Shown here in pieces: positions 11,076 through 21,278 of a stretch of DNA of 64,000 nucleotides. Every line of letters starts with the position of its first letter. The first letter of the stretch is position 1. The notes under the pieces were generated by a model, which saw only the letters and a list, made by a program, of their open reading frames with translations, did not search any database and was not told the origin of the DNA. Source of the stretch: Theodoxus fluviatilis (Eukaryota; Mollusca; Gastropoda; Cycloneritida; Neritidae); the NCBI GenBank assembly GCA_034096865.1, contig JAWQFJ010017476.1:122501-186500 (forward strand). Direction: 5' to 3'. Position numbers and translations under genes: made by a program.

Positions 11076-14000
11076 ACACACACACACACATCTCATTTTG
11101 ATAGATCCAAAGAACTTGAGACAACAAGAAGCATCACTCTAGTATCTTGTATAGTAAAAAAAGCAGGACAAGATTTTGCTTACGTCACAGGTATTTTTTT
11201 ACGTTGTAGTCACTCACGAGTAATTTTTGTTTACTTCCCTTTAGTTTGGTTGGATCAATCATGAGTAGACGGTGTGGCCTGTGTTGCACCTTTCTTGGCA
11301 GTTTTAAAACTAGAGCAGTCACCATCAGTTTATTGTCAGTTTGAGAGACTCACTGGCTCATAAAATCGGTAGCTAGAGCATAATCGCTCCAAGCATTGAT
11401 TTCGCCTGCCATGGCGATCATCATGATCCAACCAAAAACAAGGGACGCAACTCACGCAAACCGCCGGTTAAATCTTGTCCTGCGTAAAATCGTGGAGTGA
11501 TGCTTCTTGTTTTCTCAAGTTCTTTGATAGATCATAAGGAAAAAGTTTCATAAAAAGCTGACAGGTCCAAAGTAACATCTGACAGATTGTTAAACTCTCA
11601 TGTGCAGTCAATACACTGTGACTTGGCCTTGCAATCCTACCAACATTTTTCAACTGAAGGCAGGTATAAATGCTTAGGAAAACTGAAACTGTTCACAGCC
11701 CCCCTCCCACCACTTCAAGCTGTGCATAGACTCATTCATTTGTTTGCTGTCTTTTCTTCCTGATTTGCTTGATATTCATGCATTTGCTGCCCTCTGTGCT
11801 TTTCTCACTCCTTCCTTCCTAGTCCGGCTTCCTCATGCATGCCCTCTGGACATCTGCAAGTTCAATGCCCAATAGGTTCTTTCTATCACCTGTGTGAAAG
11901 GATTGATGACATGGCCCATTGATCAGGGGGTAGAGTGTAAAGTGCTGTGAGATTTTGATCTGCCTTTCCAATCTTGTTTGGCCTCTGATCCCTTAGGGGC
12001 TGGGTAAGCCAAGAAAAGGAAAAACAAGTTTATTTAATTAAGGTAACATGGAAAATAAAAAGGGTCAGTTGGTTGGCCTCAATGTTTAAAACAAAATTAT
12101 ATTCCTATTTAGAGGGGGTCAGATTAAACATAAACCAAACTTTATTTCATTAAAAATGTTTCAAAAAATAAACTTATATTGTGGATTCCCTGAGTGCTCA
12201 TAGAGCAGGGAAGATAGGACTGCAGGCAGTTAATTGTTTGCTGTCATTTTTTCTTTTCTGTGTATCTGTTGGGTTTGTTGTTGTCATTGTTGTTGTTGCA
12301 TGCTTAAAAGAAATTTGGATTGGCAGAAAAAATATAATCAGTTGGGTTACCATAGCCACAACTTTTTTGGGGGGGTTGCCTAACAGTAACCATAAACATT
12401 TCTCACATTGATATGCAAAATTCTTAGTGAGCTTATCAAACCAATGGATGAAAACAGACAATCTTGGCTAGTTCAGTACCCTGAATTGCTGTTTATGACC
12501 CCTCACAGCTATTCTGTAAAAAATGTCCTTGATCAGCTCATATCTGCGAAGAAGGCACATCTTCCCATTCACTTTTGCTAGGACATGCTGACACAACTGA
12601 TGTGAAATGTGCTGTATCTAAGGCAAGAAACATCACATAAAAAAGGATAGATACTTTCCATGCTCACCCCTTGCTTGCAAAATATCCTTTTAAAATATAC
12701 AGAAGTCATAAGTAAGGATACTAGTCACGTTAGTGGCTTATCAAAGCTGTCAAAACTATATTAGCTAATTTTCAAAATTTCAACTAAAATTGTGTATATT
12801 GAGGGTGCCAAACTTCCACTTTACTCCCATGAACTTAACTATTAGTCTTTCAGAGTATAGTACAATGTACTTGAATTAAATGTTTATGTTTCATCAAAAA
12901 TAATCCTCACATGAAAATACTTTTGTGGTCAGCGGTGTGAAGTCCATTACTGGTCACCCTGGCCCTTCCATTGGGTAGTTTGACACCCATGTCCATACTG
13001 TAAGCATGGTCATCTTGATCAGCTGTCCACAAGCTTTGTACACTGATGATCGATGGATTGTGCCAAGTTATGATACTAATACATAGGTCACTGCTTATCT
13101 GGTCTTTGTGTAGATCTTTGCAATGCATGGTGAGAGGTATGTTGATGAAGTCTTCTTTTTTTTTTAATCGAGCAGGCTCAGCCCTACAGGTGGTTGTGGT
13201 GGTGATACAGGATGATGAATACAGCTCTGCCCAGAGAACCATTGTTCCAGAGGATGTCACTGTCAGAGGCATCATCTCCGTGCATGTGATTCCGGGACAG
13301 CATGTGCTGCATCAAAGCACGAAAAACCAGAAAGCTGTGGCCACCATTGCTGAACTTCTGCTCTTAGAAAGAGGGGTAAATATCTCATTACTGAGGTGGA
13401 TTTCTCAGAGGCAATCATAATGCATCACATGAGATTTTCGCATAGGACCAGAGGCATGCTTTGTTTCAAAAGGTATTTTAAAATGTTCAGAAATGAGCTC
13501 TCATAGTGTGCACTCACATTTCATGAGGATGGGAGAAAAATTGAAAAAGAATTTCAGTTTAATTAATCAAATGAGTCATTCATATCCCATGATTACATAC
13601 AAATCAAGGGTTAATTACTGACTGATAAATGTCAGCTTCCTTTTCAGTAGTAAAAATGAAGAGACTTTGCTTTGTTGTACTGCAAACATGCTTTTGGATA
13701 ATACACATGCATATCTGAGGCAAGTTTCTCAGAAGCACTCCTAACACATCAACACATCACATGCAATCCTCTTCCAGGACCAGAGGCAGGTTTCCTTCTG
13801 GAAGGTATTACAACATGTTCAGAGTTGAGCCCTCACAGCAAGCACTCGCAAAGCCCAAAGCTTTTCTCCTAATTGAACCCATGGTAAGCACTTCAGAGCT
13901 GAACATGAAAAAAAAACTTTCAAAAGGAAACATGCCTCTGGCTATTTGAGAGGATTGTGGATGATGTGTTAAGATTGCTTCTGATCCTATCATCATCCCT

Positions 14001-17000
14001 GACATGGAGTGTGTTGATGTTCAGGAGAACCTTCTACACCAGAACCATTTGTCAAGAAGGCAGTGGGCTGGTTCAAATACACATGAAAGGTCGAGGTAAA
14101 GGTATAGTTTAATATAGCAACTGATTACCCATATCTTGAGCTCTAATCACTTTACACTTGACTCCCTGACCATTGGGCCATACGATCAGTCCATTACTGG
14201 CTTCTGATGTCAAACACAGATGCAGGCCAATGCGATGCATGCAGTCAGGAACCAGCACCATCACTCCCAGGGCAGTATTCCAACCTGATGCTGGCTCACT
14301 GCTGCTTTATTGACTCACATGCGAAGCAAAAGTGAGTCTATGTACTGAGCCGTGTCGTCCGTCCGTCCGGGCGTCCGGGCGTCCGTCCGTCCGGGCGTCC
14401 GTCCGTCCGTAAAAAACTTAAACGTTGGATTTTTCTCGGAGACTATTAAGTCTATCAACACCAAATGTGGCATGATGGTGTATGATGACAAGGCCTCAAA
14501 AAAAATACATAGTGACTTGACCTTGCTTCAAGGTCAAGGTCACAGGAGCCAAAAATGTGGTCTCAAAAACAGTCATTTTTCACATTTTCCCAATTTTCTC
14601 CCACGTTATTGAGAATGGCGACCTTAGCTACAAGTGGTATATAGGTCAAAGCAAGCCCTATCTTTTGATACCAGTTTGGTTGACCTTGCTTCAAGGTCAA
14701 GGTCACAGGAGCTCTTCAAAGTTGGATTGTATACATATTTTGAAGTGACCTTGACCCTGAACTATGGAAGATAACTGTTTCAAACTTAATAATTATGTGG
14801 GGCACATGTTATACTTTCATCATGAGACACATTTGTTCACATATCATCAAGGTCAAGGTCACTTTGACCCTTATGAAATGTGACCAAAATGGGGTAGTGA
14901 ACCACTAAAAGTGACTATATCTCATGGTAGAAAGTGCCAATAAGCACCATTGTGCTTCCTATGTCTTGAATTAACAGCTTTGTGTTGCATGACCTTGGAT
15001 GACCTTGACCTTGGGTCAAGGTCACATGTATTTTGGTAGGAAAAATGTGTAAAGCATTTCTTTGTGTATGATGTCATTGGTAGGTTTAGTTGTTTGACCT
15101 TGACCTTGAAGGTCACCTGAAGGTCAAGGTCATATAAAGGTCAAGGTCAAGCATGTGAGTCGTATGGGCTTTGCCCTTCTTGTTGGGCTTTAAAGTGCCA
15201 CCAGTGGCTTCACAGGTACCAAGTTTTACTCCTGGGTGGGGAGAGGCAATATTAGATTCGCACCTTGCCCAAGGATGCAGCTCTAGGATCTGTGTAGTGT
15301 TGAACATTGATATTGCTGGCCACAAGCAGCTGTAGGGATTTGCTCCAAGCACTGAACTAGAACTCTTCATAAGGAAGAAAAGCAGTCTTTGTGTCATCAA
15401 AGTTCTTCTCTGCCAAAGTTATAAAATAAATATAAAAATCTTTTAATTTGTTACAGACTTACATGAAGAGGTTGATGGAGAAAGTGCCCGATATGCTGCC
15501 TAACAGAAGACTAACAGGTAAGAAATCGGATGAGTCGCTGGAACAGACCTCCAAAGCTACGCTCAGAGTAGGCAATGTTGCAACTGAGGGGGAGAATTTT
15601 TGCTTGAGGAATGGAGAGCCGAGATCAAAACATCAGTGTTGGGTTTTCCTGTTATACTGTAAATGAAATGAAATGAAATGGCAGGATGATGAGTTAATGA
15701 TATATTTAAGAACAATGTTGTGTACTTGTTTTTTTTCAGTGTCTTTACTGCTGCTGCCTAAGAGCACTGGTGACTTCTACAGCCGGATGCAGAAAATAGG
15801 AGACAGCGTGAAGAGAGAGCTGGAGACATCCTACAATGTTCAGCTGCAGCCCTGGGTTCCAGGACAGCAGGACAGCAATCCTCATGTCCTGGTTGTTTTC
15901 TGCAGTCAGGGCCGTCCTGGAGATGATTTCCCCAGTGCCATTCCTGCGGAACTCAAAGGTGAGCCGATGTTGTGGCTGTCATAATTTTGTGCTCCTGTGG
16001 TTTTCAAAAACAATTTAAAGTCAAACAAAGACACTTTTTAGACTTTTATGCAGGTGTGGATTTTGCATGAATTGTGTGCATTTTATTTTTGTCTTTTGTG
16101 TAGTTCTCAACACAGATCCAAATGTTTGCAGGGGACAGGCAGAAAAGTTCTAGAACTTCATGCATGTTTGTGATTGTCCAGTTAGTGTCCAATCACTCTC
16201 AATAGTGAGTCACTGATGACCTATCCCTAACTTGGTATCTTCATGAATGTGAACATGGTCAGTGATGTTAGCATGTGCATGTATTGTATGTAATATGGGC
16301 CACACATTGATACCATGATTTTTTGTTGTTATCATATTGACTACTCCACTGGACACTCAGACAGTGGAGACAACAATTTCAGCACAGACAACTTTCAAAC
16401 ATCTAATACCTCAAAAGTCTGAAACTTGACATGTTTGCATACTTGCATATAATATATTTTGTCACTTTGGCCATCTTGATATATAAATTTATAGCATCCT
16501 TGGATTTTTATGTAAACTATTTGGGCTATTGCAGGATTATGTTGACTGCTCTGCTGGACTAGTTGGCAATAAGATGATTTAATTTGCATTAGGTTTGGAA
16601 TTAACAAATCAGGAATCTGTAACAAACTGTATAGAATTATGCTATTTTTTAGTCATCTTGACTGTACCTTCAGACTGCCAGACAAAAAAAAATAAAAAAT
16701 TCTGCATTCATATTTTATTAAATATGTTATAACCCCCCACCCCTCCATCCTGTGTGCAATGCAAGCTGACCAGCTGACCGCTCTGGGACCCCTCCTCTGC
16801 TGTGGTCTGATAGTTGGTGCAGCTGCCCTGTCAGTCACTTGTTGGATTAGTGTAACCCAAGGCTAGTGAACCTTTCCCATACTCTGGCATCCAAATTCTA
16901 ACATTTTGACTATAAATCTTATGTTTTCCCTCAAGTAAGACAGCTACTTGCAACAGCATATGATTCATTCAATAGACTGTGTTATGCTGAATGAGGCAGC

Positions 17001-17312
17001 ATATGTAAAAAGTAATTTCAAAGTAAGTTAAATTAAGTAATTTCTCTTTTGTACCTTTTGATGCTCAAACCCAGGAACCAGGGTTAAGATTTGGGAAACA
17101 ATCCATACCCTGGGTCCCGTGAGGTCCTTGCATCTGCTTGTTAAGGGGGAATGGCACACTAGACGAGACCAGCCAGCAGCTCCTGTAACCATGGGTTAAT
17201 AAAGTTGTGGAAAGCAACGTCTTGTCTCTTACCTGCGCCCTTCTACCATCAAGCCTCAAACCTTACCACTGACTCTTCTTTTATCTACATCTTCCCCATA
17301 AAATATCATTAT

Positions 17313-17383
<71 letters not shown>

Positions 17384-17439
17384 CAAATCAGAAACTAATC
17401 AATGACTTAGTTGGAGTTTGTGGAAACGTTTCATCTTGT

Positions 17440-17477
<38 letters not shown>

Positions 17478-17497
17478 TCTTTCTTTCTCGTTCTCTT

Positions 17498-17558
<61 letters not shown>

Positions 17559-17576
17559 ATCTCATTACCATCATGG

Positions 17577-17638
<62 letters not shown>

Positions 17639-17728
17639 GTCTCATTACCATCAGGGCAAGTCTCGCATTCAATGCTAAAGTCCACCCCGGAGCCTGAGTT
17701 TTTTATCTGTAAGTCAGGCAGGTAGTGG

Positions 17729-17771
<43 letters not shown>

Positions 17772-19136
17772 AATATGTTTTGATAGTCTGGCACATATAA
17801 ATACCCCTTCTGTTATTTCCACTACCTGCCTGACTTACAGATAGGAAACTCAGGCTCCGGGGTGGACTTTAGCATTGAATGCTAGACTTGCCATGATGGT
17901 AAGGAGACAGTTGTCCCCATGAATTGTGCAGACCATTTGGGTCCTAGTATCCTGGTGAGCTCATGCCATCTGGCAGCCTCTTTGACTGCTCCTGGCTGGG
18001 CATCTGGAATTGGCCCCAAGAGTCCAGCAATCAAGGGTTTTGGCTCTTAATGCATTGAGCAGCTCAGGCCTAATACTGTGCTGTTTCATGAAGGCCATTC
18101 ATGCCAATCAAATTTCAAGGTTCAGTCTTTCTAACAAAGAGGTGAGGGGCCGGTGTCAGACTCTCAATCTATGACAACAAGAGAAGGGTGATCAATCAAG
18201 TCTGGCGAAGAAGTTGCAAAGTTGCTAGCAGGGGCAAGCTTTTGGAGAATACACTCCTTCTTCCAACTTCGCCAGACTTAATTGGTCACCTTTCTCTTGT
18301 CACAGTCTTTCTGAGTCACTTGTTGCTATTTTGATTTGGCCAAACTAGTTTCGTAGTAAACACAATGAGCTGAAAGAATACAGTTTTTGCTAGGCAGTGA
18401 ATTTCAAACTTATTATGATGCTAGTGAGCACCTCAATTTGCATGCCATGCATGTGGGGCTCTGTGGCCAAACGGTCAAAGTGTTTGACCTGCATTCCCTT
18501 ACAGCTTATGGGTGCAGTGTTTGAAACTGCACAAATCCCAAAGTTAAATCCTTGGGTAAGGTGCCTCACCCACATTGCCTCTCCTATCGAGGAGTAACAC
18601 CTGTCACTGGGCTCTGCACAGTGGCAGCTGGGGATGAAATTCCCCCCAAGAATGTCCTTATAAAAAAGGGACAAAAAATATTGTTATATTCATTATTATT
18701 GTTGTTGTGTTTGTTATTATTGTAACATCTGACACCTTATCCTGGGCTTGATGCAGGAGCACAGCAGAAGGTGCTGGTTGCAGTGGTGCAGGATGATGAG
18801 TGGACCAGCTGCAGCAGAACCATAGTCCCTGAGGACGTCAATCTGGTCTCCGTGGTCAACCTCCACGTGGTGCCAGGGCAGGATACACTGCATGCTCCTG
18901 GCTCCAGCCTCAGTCCCAGGAACAAGGAGACCATCTCCACTATAGCCAGAGATCTCAATCTGCAGCCCAGGTCATGTTCATTGTGGCCATATGCACTAAC
19001 TGCAGGTTTAGCAGGTCTGTGTGTTGTTGCAGTGATTATTGTATTCCACCCTCACAGCCAAATCCCCCTGTGGGTTCGGGGACACCGTTACTTGATTTGT
19101 GTGTACTCTAAACTGTTCAGTGATTTTCGTGCTTAA
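8826..19136 (+). CDS. Gene A: two-repeat protein with a C-terminal hydrophobic anchor (unrecognised family)
   Basis: Six coding exons join in phase: 8826-8844, 9673-9897, 13176-13375, 15457-15517, 15740-15958 and 18757-19136. They total 1104 nt, or 367 residues plus stop. Residues about 7-148 and 169-313 are two diverged copies of one domain. Each starts with a strand ending LPKS, then an amphipathic helix, and shares SQGRPGD(E/D)F, a VV-rich strand ending in [12 protein letters not shown] and H(V)xPGQ. The pattern alternates strands and helices, as in Rossmann-like alpha/beta folds. A 20-residue basic linker (exon 4) joins the copies. Residues about 320-338 are hydrophobic, consistent with a tail anchor that leaves both repeats in the cytosol. 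I do not recognise the family and assign no function. The start is supported by an upstream in-frame TAA, a purine at -3 and G at +4. The least certain part is the end: splicing at 18970 instead of read-through is possible. Confidence 0.7.
9673..9897 (+). CDS. Gene A coding exon 2 (repeat 1, first half)
   Basis: The exon follows TTGCTTTTCCAG and ends CGAG|GTCAGG, phase 1 to phase 1. It encodes the LPKSSG strand-helix unit and the conserved [14 protein letters not shown] segment. Exon 5 is its paralogous counterpart, with the same phases and nearly the same length (225 versus 219 nt). Confidence 0.8.
9941..10003. repeat. (TG)n microsatellite in intron 2 of gene A
   Basis: An uninterrupted TG dinucleotide run of about 63 bp, starting some 43 bp after the exon 2 donor. 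It is close enough that it could affect splicing, but that is not shown. Confidence 0.95.
10004..10948. other. Intron 2 of gene A, nothing recognised
   Basis: AT-rich intronic sequence between two dinucleotide arrays, with no element identified. Confidence 0.45.
10949..11090. repeat. (CA)n microsatellite
   Basis: A CA array with TA, CATG and CAAA interruptions, ending just outside a foldback element. Confidence 0.95.
11099..11540. mobile_element. Foldback (long inverted repeat) element
   Basis: The left arm from about 11099 (GATCCAAAGAACTTGAGA, then ACAAGAAGCATCACTC, then GGACAAGATTT) returns in reverse complement at about 11468-11540. An inner pair also matches: TTGGTTGGATCAATCATGAG near 11247 against CTCATGATCCAACC-like sequence near 11430. 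The whole ~440 bp is therefore an imperfect palindrome without coding sequence, typical of MITE or Foldback elements. No clear target-site duplication was found. Confidence 0.75.
11541..13175. other. Intron 2 of gene A, nothing recognised
   Basis: Intronic sequence. Small T-rich stretches precede the exon 3 acceptor. No repeat family could be named. Confidence 0.4.
13176..13375 (+). CDS. Gene A coding exon 3 (repeat 1, second half)
   Basis: The acceptor is T-rich and ends TCGAGCAG. The exon enters in phase 1 and ends AGAGGG|GTAAAT in phase 0. It encodes the [10 protein letters not shown] strand, RTIVPEDV, the HVIPGQ strand and a terminal helix ([13 protein letters not shown]). Exon 6 is its paralogue. 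Confidence 0.8.
13391..13510. repeat. Diverged copy of the 13716-13990 repeat
   Basis: Shares GGACCAGAGGCA, a TTTCTCAGA-type block and GTATT...ATGTTCAGA with the sequence at 13716-13850 in the same order. It is probably an older or partial copy of the same element. Confidence 0.5.
13716..13990. repeat. Small foldback repeat
   Basis: The left part (TTTCTCAGAAGCACTCCTAA ... CCAGAGGCAGGTTTCCTTC ... ATGTTCAGA) is reversed at about 13886-13990 (GCTGAACATGAA ... GAAACATGCCTCTGG ... TTAAGATTGCTTCTGA). About 100-bp arms flank a short centre, as in a MITE. It lies in intron 3 of gene A. Confidence 0.6.
14312..15182 (+). mobile_element. GACTCACATGC-bounded element rich in TCAAGGTCA, copy 1
   Basis: It begins GACTCACATGC and has the exact reverse complement GCATGTGAGTC at 15151-15161, followed by a shared GGGCTTTGCCC hairpin and TTCTTGT. 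The left end also folds on itself (GACTCAC ... GTGAGTC). The interior carries repeated TCAAGGTCA / TGACCTTGA blocks and no open frame. Two further copies occur at 23899-24730 (-) and 43341-44180 (+). It is non-coding and non-autonomous; the superfamily cannot be assigned from the ends. It lies in intron 3 of gene A. Confidence 0.85.
15190..15330 (-). repeat. tRNA-derived SINE, truncated copy
   Basis: On the - strand it carries the blocks GTTCAACACTACACAGATCC, CATCCTTGGGCAAGGTGC and ATTGCCTCTCC, which match the SINE copies at 18449 and 27316 (+). It starts immediately after the GACTCACATGC element. Confidence 0.65.
15457..15517 (+). CDS. Gene A coding exon 4 (linker)
   Basis: The acceptor is TTTGTTACAG and the donor ACAG|GTAAGA. 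The 61-nt exon goes from phase 0 to phase 1. It encodes about 20 residues rich in Met, Lys and Arg ([17 protein letters not shown]), joining repeat 1 to repeat 2. Confidence 0.7.
15740..15958 (+). CDS. Gene A coding exon 5 (repeat 2, first half)
   Basis: The exon follows TTTTTTTTCAG and ends CAAAG|GTGAGC, phase 1 to phase 1. It encodes the LLLLPKSTG strand, a long amphipathic helix ([18 protein letters not shown]) and [18 protein letters not shown]. It is clearly paralogous to exon 2. Confidence 0.82.
15959..17311. other. Intron 5 of gene A, nothing recognised
   Basis: AT-rich intronic sequence; no element was named. Confidence 0.4.
17316..17381. repeat. (TG)n microsatellite
   Basis: About 66 bp of TG dinucleotides in intron 5 of gene A. 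Confidence 0.95.
17439..17492. repeat. (CT)n microsatellite
   Basis: A CT run with TG and TTTC interruptions, between TG and TA arrays. Confidence 0.9.
17503..17910. repeat. (TA)n arrays with a ~95-bp inverted repeat
   Basis: Three (AT)n arrays (about 17504-17556, 17584-17632, 17731-17766) surround two inverted copies of one segment. The left copy at 17637-17732 contains GGCAAGTCTCGCATTCAATG and CCCCGGAGCCTGAG. The right copy at about 17812-17910 is its reverse complement with few changes. A long cruciform is possible. Confidence 0.85.
18160..18305. repeat. Imperfect inverted repeat
   Basis: The arm at about 18168-18222 (AAGAGAAGGGTGATCAAT, CAAGTCTGGCGAAG) is reversed at about 18262-18303 (CTTCGCCAGACTTAATTGG, CACCTTTCTCTTG). 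It is probably a small MITE-like insertion in intron 5 of gene A. Confidence 0.65.
18449..18679 (+). repeat. tRNA-derived SINE, copy 2
   Basis: The left part resembles pol III promoter boxes: a TGGCCAAACGG A-box-like block and a GTTTGAAACTGC B-box-like block. A body with CACATTGCCTCTCCTA and CACTGGGC follows, with an A-rich tail. It is about 75 bp upstream of gene A exon 6. Confidence 0.7.
18757..19136 (+). CDS. Gene A terminal coding exon 6 (repeat 2 second half, then anchor)
   Basis: The acceptor is GCTTGATGCAG, entered in phase 1. It encodes [25 protein letters not shown] and a helix (ISTIARDLN). It then reads on into a hydrophobic stretch ([17 protein letters not shown]) and stops at TAA 19134-19136. 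The last ~25 residues overlap a dispersed repeat, so repeat sequence appears to supply the tail and stop. A possible donor CAG|GTCATG at 18970 would remove the anchor. I prefer read-through because the frame stays open exactly through a membrane segment. Confidence 0.6.
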
Positions 19137-19190
19137 TGGCCTTACATAGCCTACAAAAGCTGCTAGGCCTTAAAACACTATCCATCCATC
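19055..19190 (+). repeat. Dispersed repeat, copy 2 (overlaps end of gene A)
   Basis: Shares CTCTAAAC, a GATTTTCGT-type block, CCTTACATAGCCTA, GCTGCTAGGC-like sequence and a (CATC)n tail with 375-570. It contributes the stop codon and probably the start of the 3' UTR of gene A. Confidence 0.55.
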
Positions 19191-19470
19191 ATCTCAGCCG
19201 AAAGCCCATTTCCCCTAAATAAGTTCTGCAATGAGACAAAGGATACGCATACAAGTATTCTTATTGTTTTTGTATCTGTCTTGGTTTAACTGACAGATTA
19301 AACTTCCCAACTCATCTGCAATCCCCTCCCATTAACACATTAGAATCGGTGTGCATGTCTGTATGCATCCTTTCTTGGGACAGGGGAAACTAATGCGTAG
19401 TGATAGAAAACACTAGATATGCCTAAGTAAATTGGAGACCAGCTTGTTAAAACCCAATCTATCTCCTAAT
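19191..19470. other. Downstream of gene A, nothing recognised
   Basis: Probable 3' UTR or intergenic DNA. I found no convincing AATAAA shortly after the stop codon. Confidence 0.35.
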
Positions 19471-19473
19471 TCC

Positions 19474-19656
19474 CAGAAGAGGAGGGAGAAAGGAGAAATG
19501 ATGGAAGGAGGAGGGAAGGATAAAGAGGGAAGAAGAAAAGGGAAAGAAGGCAGAAGGAAGAGGAGGAGGAATAGGGACAACAAGGAGGAGATGCAGAAGA
19601 AATTAGTGGAGGAAGGCAGGAGGAGGAGGAAGCTGAGGGGGAGGAGGGAAGAGTAA
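19474..19656. repeat. Polypurine (GGA/GAA) tract
   Basis: About 180 bp are almost all purine on the + strand, with GGAGGA and GAAGAA variants. The complementary frames are Pro/Ser/Leu runs without gene character. Confidence 0.9.
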
Positions 19657-20770
19657 TAGTAGGAAATTTTATTTGGATGAACAATAGTCATCAGGAAAGC
19701 TTTATATTCAGTTCACTGCTCTGTTGGAAAGATTTGAAAGACTTTTTTGCAATTAGATGTACAAGAAAAGTTTACATGATCACATTACTCTGTCAGAGTT
19801 TTGCAACACTTGATGCTTAAGTCTGGAAATTGGGATTCCCGGCTATGTGGATTGGTATTTGACGCTGTACTTTTCAGAGAATGGACATGTTGTTGCTTTC
19901 ATTGGCATCAGTGACTCAACAGTAGTGGTGATCTAATACTTCATCTGAGCAGTGTGCACAGCAGCTATACTTTGCTTTTACCATGCATTCCCAACCAAGG
20001 CTTCATCTGCATATGGGCTCTTTTGGACATCTTTTGGTATATTACAGGATTTTCAGGGAAGTAAAGAAGCAATTCTTTCAGACATGATTTATAAATTCTA
20101 CTTTCACTCGGGGTGACAAGGCAGGAAGTCTAAGAAGAGATGAAGGACTTTCCTTACGATCACCTTTGACAGGAAGAAACAATGGCTACAGAGAGTCTGG
20201 CTGAAACTGTGAGGTAGAATCCATTCACATGAAGGGGAAAGGAAAGGCTGGGAACAAATAGAGTGAAGGATCTTAAGTTGTGGTGTAAACTGCTGGTTGT
20301 ATTGTACACATCTTCATTATTCCTTGTCTTTGTCCATTATGTCCTTCATAGTTACAGTGAATGTTGTGCACGGAATGGGCAGGGGGCATTAGTACATCTG
20401 TTGTGGACGATCACCCTGCATGCATGGTCAACATTTTCTGGTTGAAGTTTCACATAAAATGTTGTAGGTTTCTTATGTCTTTTTGCAACTGTACATGGAA
20501 CAAAGACTATTGAATTACATGTTCAGTTAGATTTATTTTTCCTCCCCTAATGAGCAGCAGCAGAGTGATTAGGAGATGTGAACAAGTGCTAATTTGTTTT
20601 GTTTTGTTTTGATTTACCCTCAACTTTGTGAAAATTACACTAAAATTATTTTAATGCAGCTATAGCATTGAAACAAGTTTGTGGGTGTTAAAAAATGCAA
20701 TGAATTTGGGTTTTGTTGAGTGATATAGTTTTTGCAATGCTGTAATGGATATTATAATTATATACACTCA
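19657..20770. other. Intergenic sequence, nothing recognised
   Basis: No exon or named element was seen. Confidence 0.4.
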
Positions 20771-20774
20771 CATC

Positions 20775-21180
20775 TGAACTACAGAGATGGATACAAGCCC
20801 TGGAAATGAGATGCTACCGCAAGATTCTGAACATCTCATATAAAGACCATGTCACAAATGAGGAAGTCAGCAACAGGATCAGGAGAGCATTTGGACAGTA
20901 CGAAGACCTGCTCTCAATCGTGAAAAGCAGAAAGCTGAAGTGGTACGGTCACATGTCAAGAGGCAGTGGGCTGGCCAAGACCATCCTGCAAGGTACCGTA
21001 CCAGGTGGGAGAAGGAGAGGCAGGCAGAGAAAGAGGTGGGAAGACAACATCAAAGAGTGGACAGGCTTGGCCTTTGCTGACTCACAGCGAGCCACAGAGG
21101 ATAGAGATCGATGGAGGAAGATTGTCCGAAAGTCATCAGTGGTACCTCAACAACCCATATCAGGGTTAAGAGACTAAACT
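20775..21180 (+). mobile_element. Non-LTR retrotransposon 3' end (5'-truncated LINE)
   Basis: An uninterrupted frame encodes the typical C-terminal tail of a LINE polyprotein: [50 protein letters not shown], and an end at QQPISGLRD with stop at 21175-21177. A short ACTAAACTGAA tail follows. The reverse-transcriptase core is missing, as expected for 5' truncation during target-primed reverse transcription. The same 3' end occurs inverted at 32272-32448 and, much diverged, at 54604-54885. Confidence 0.9.
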
Positions 21181-21278
21181 AAACTGAATGGATATTTGGA
21201 ATCATGTGGCTGAAATTTGCAGTTATATCTCCATTGAGAGCCTAACTTGTTTTAAGATGATGTCAATGTTAGGGTTAA

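Noticed and set aside
18449..18520. tRNA gene at the SINE heads (18449 and 27316)
   Set aside because: The A- and B-box-like blocks are present, but no cloverleaf with intact acceptor pairing was evident and the sequence continues into a SINE body.
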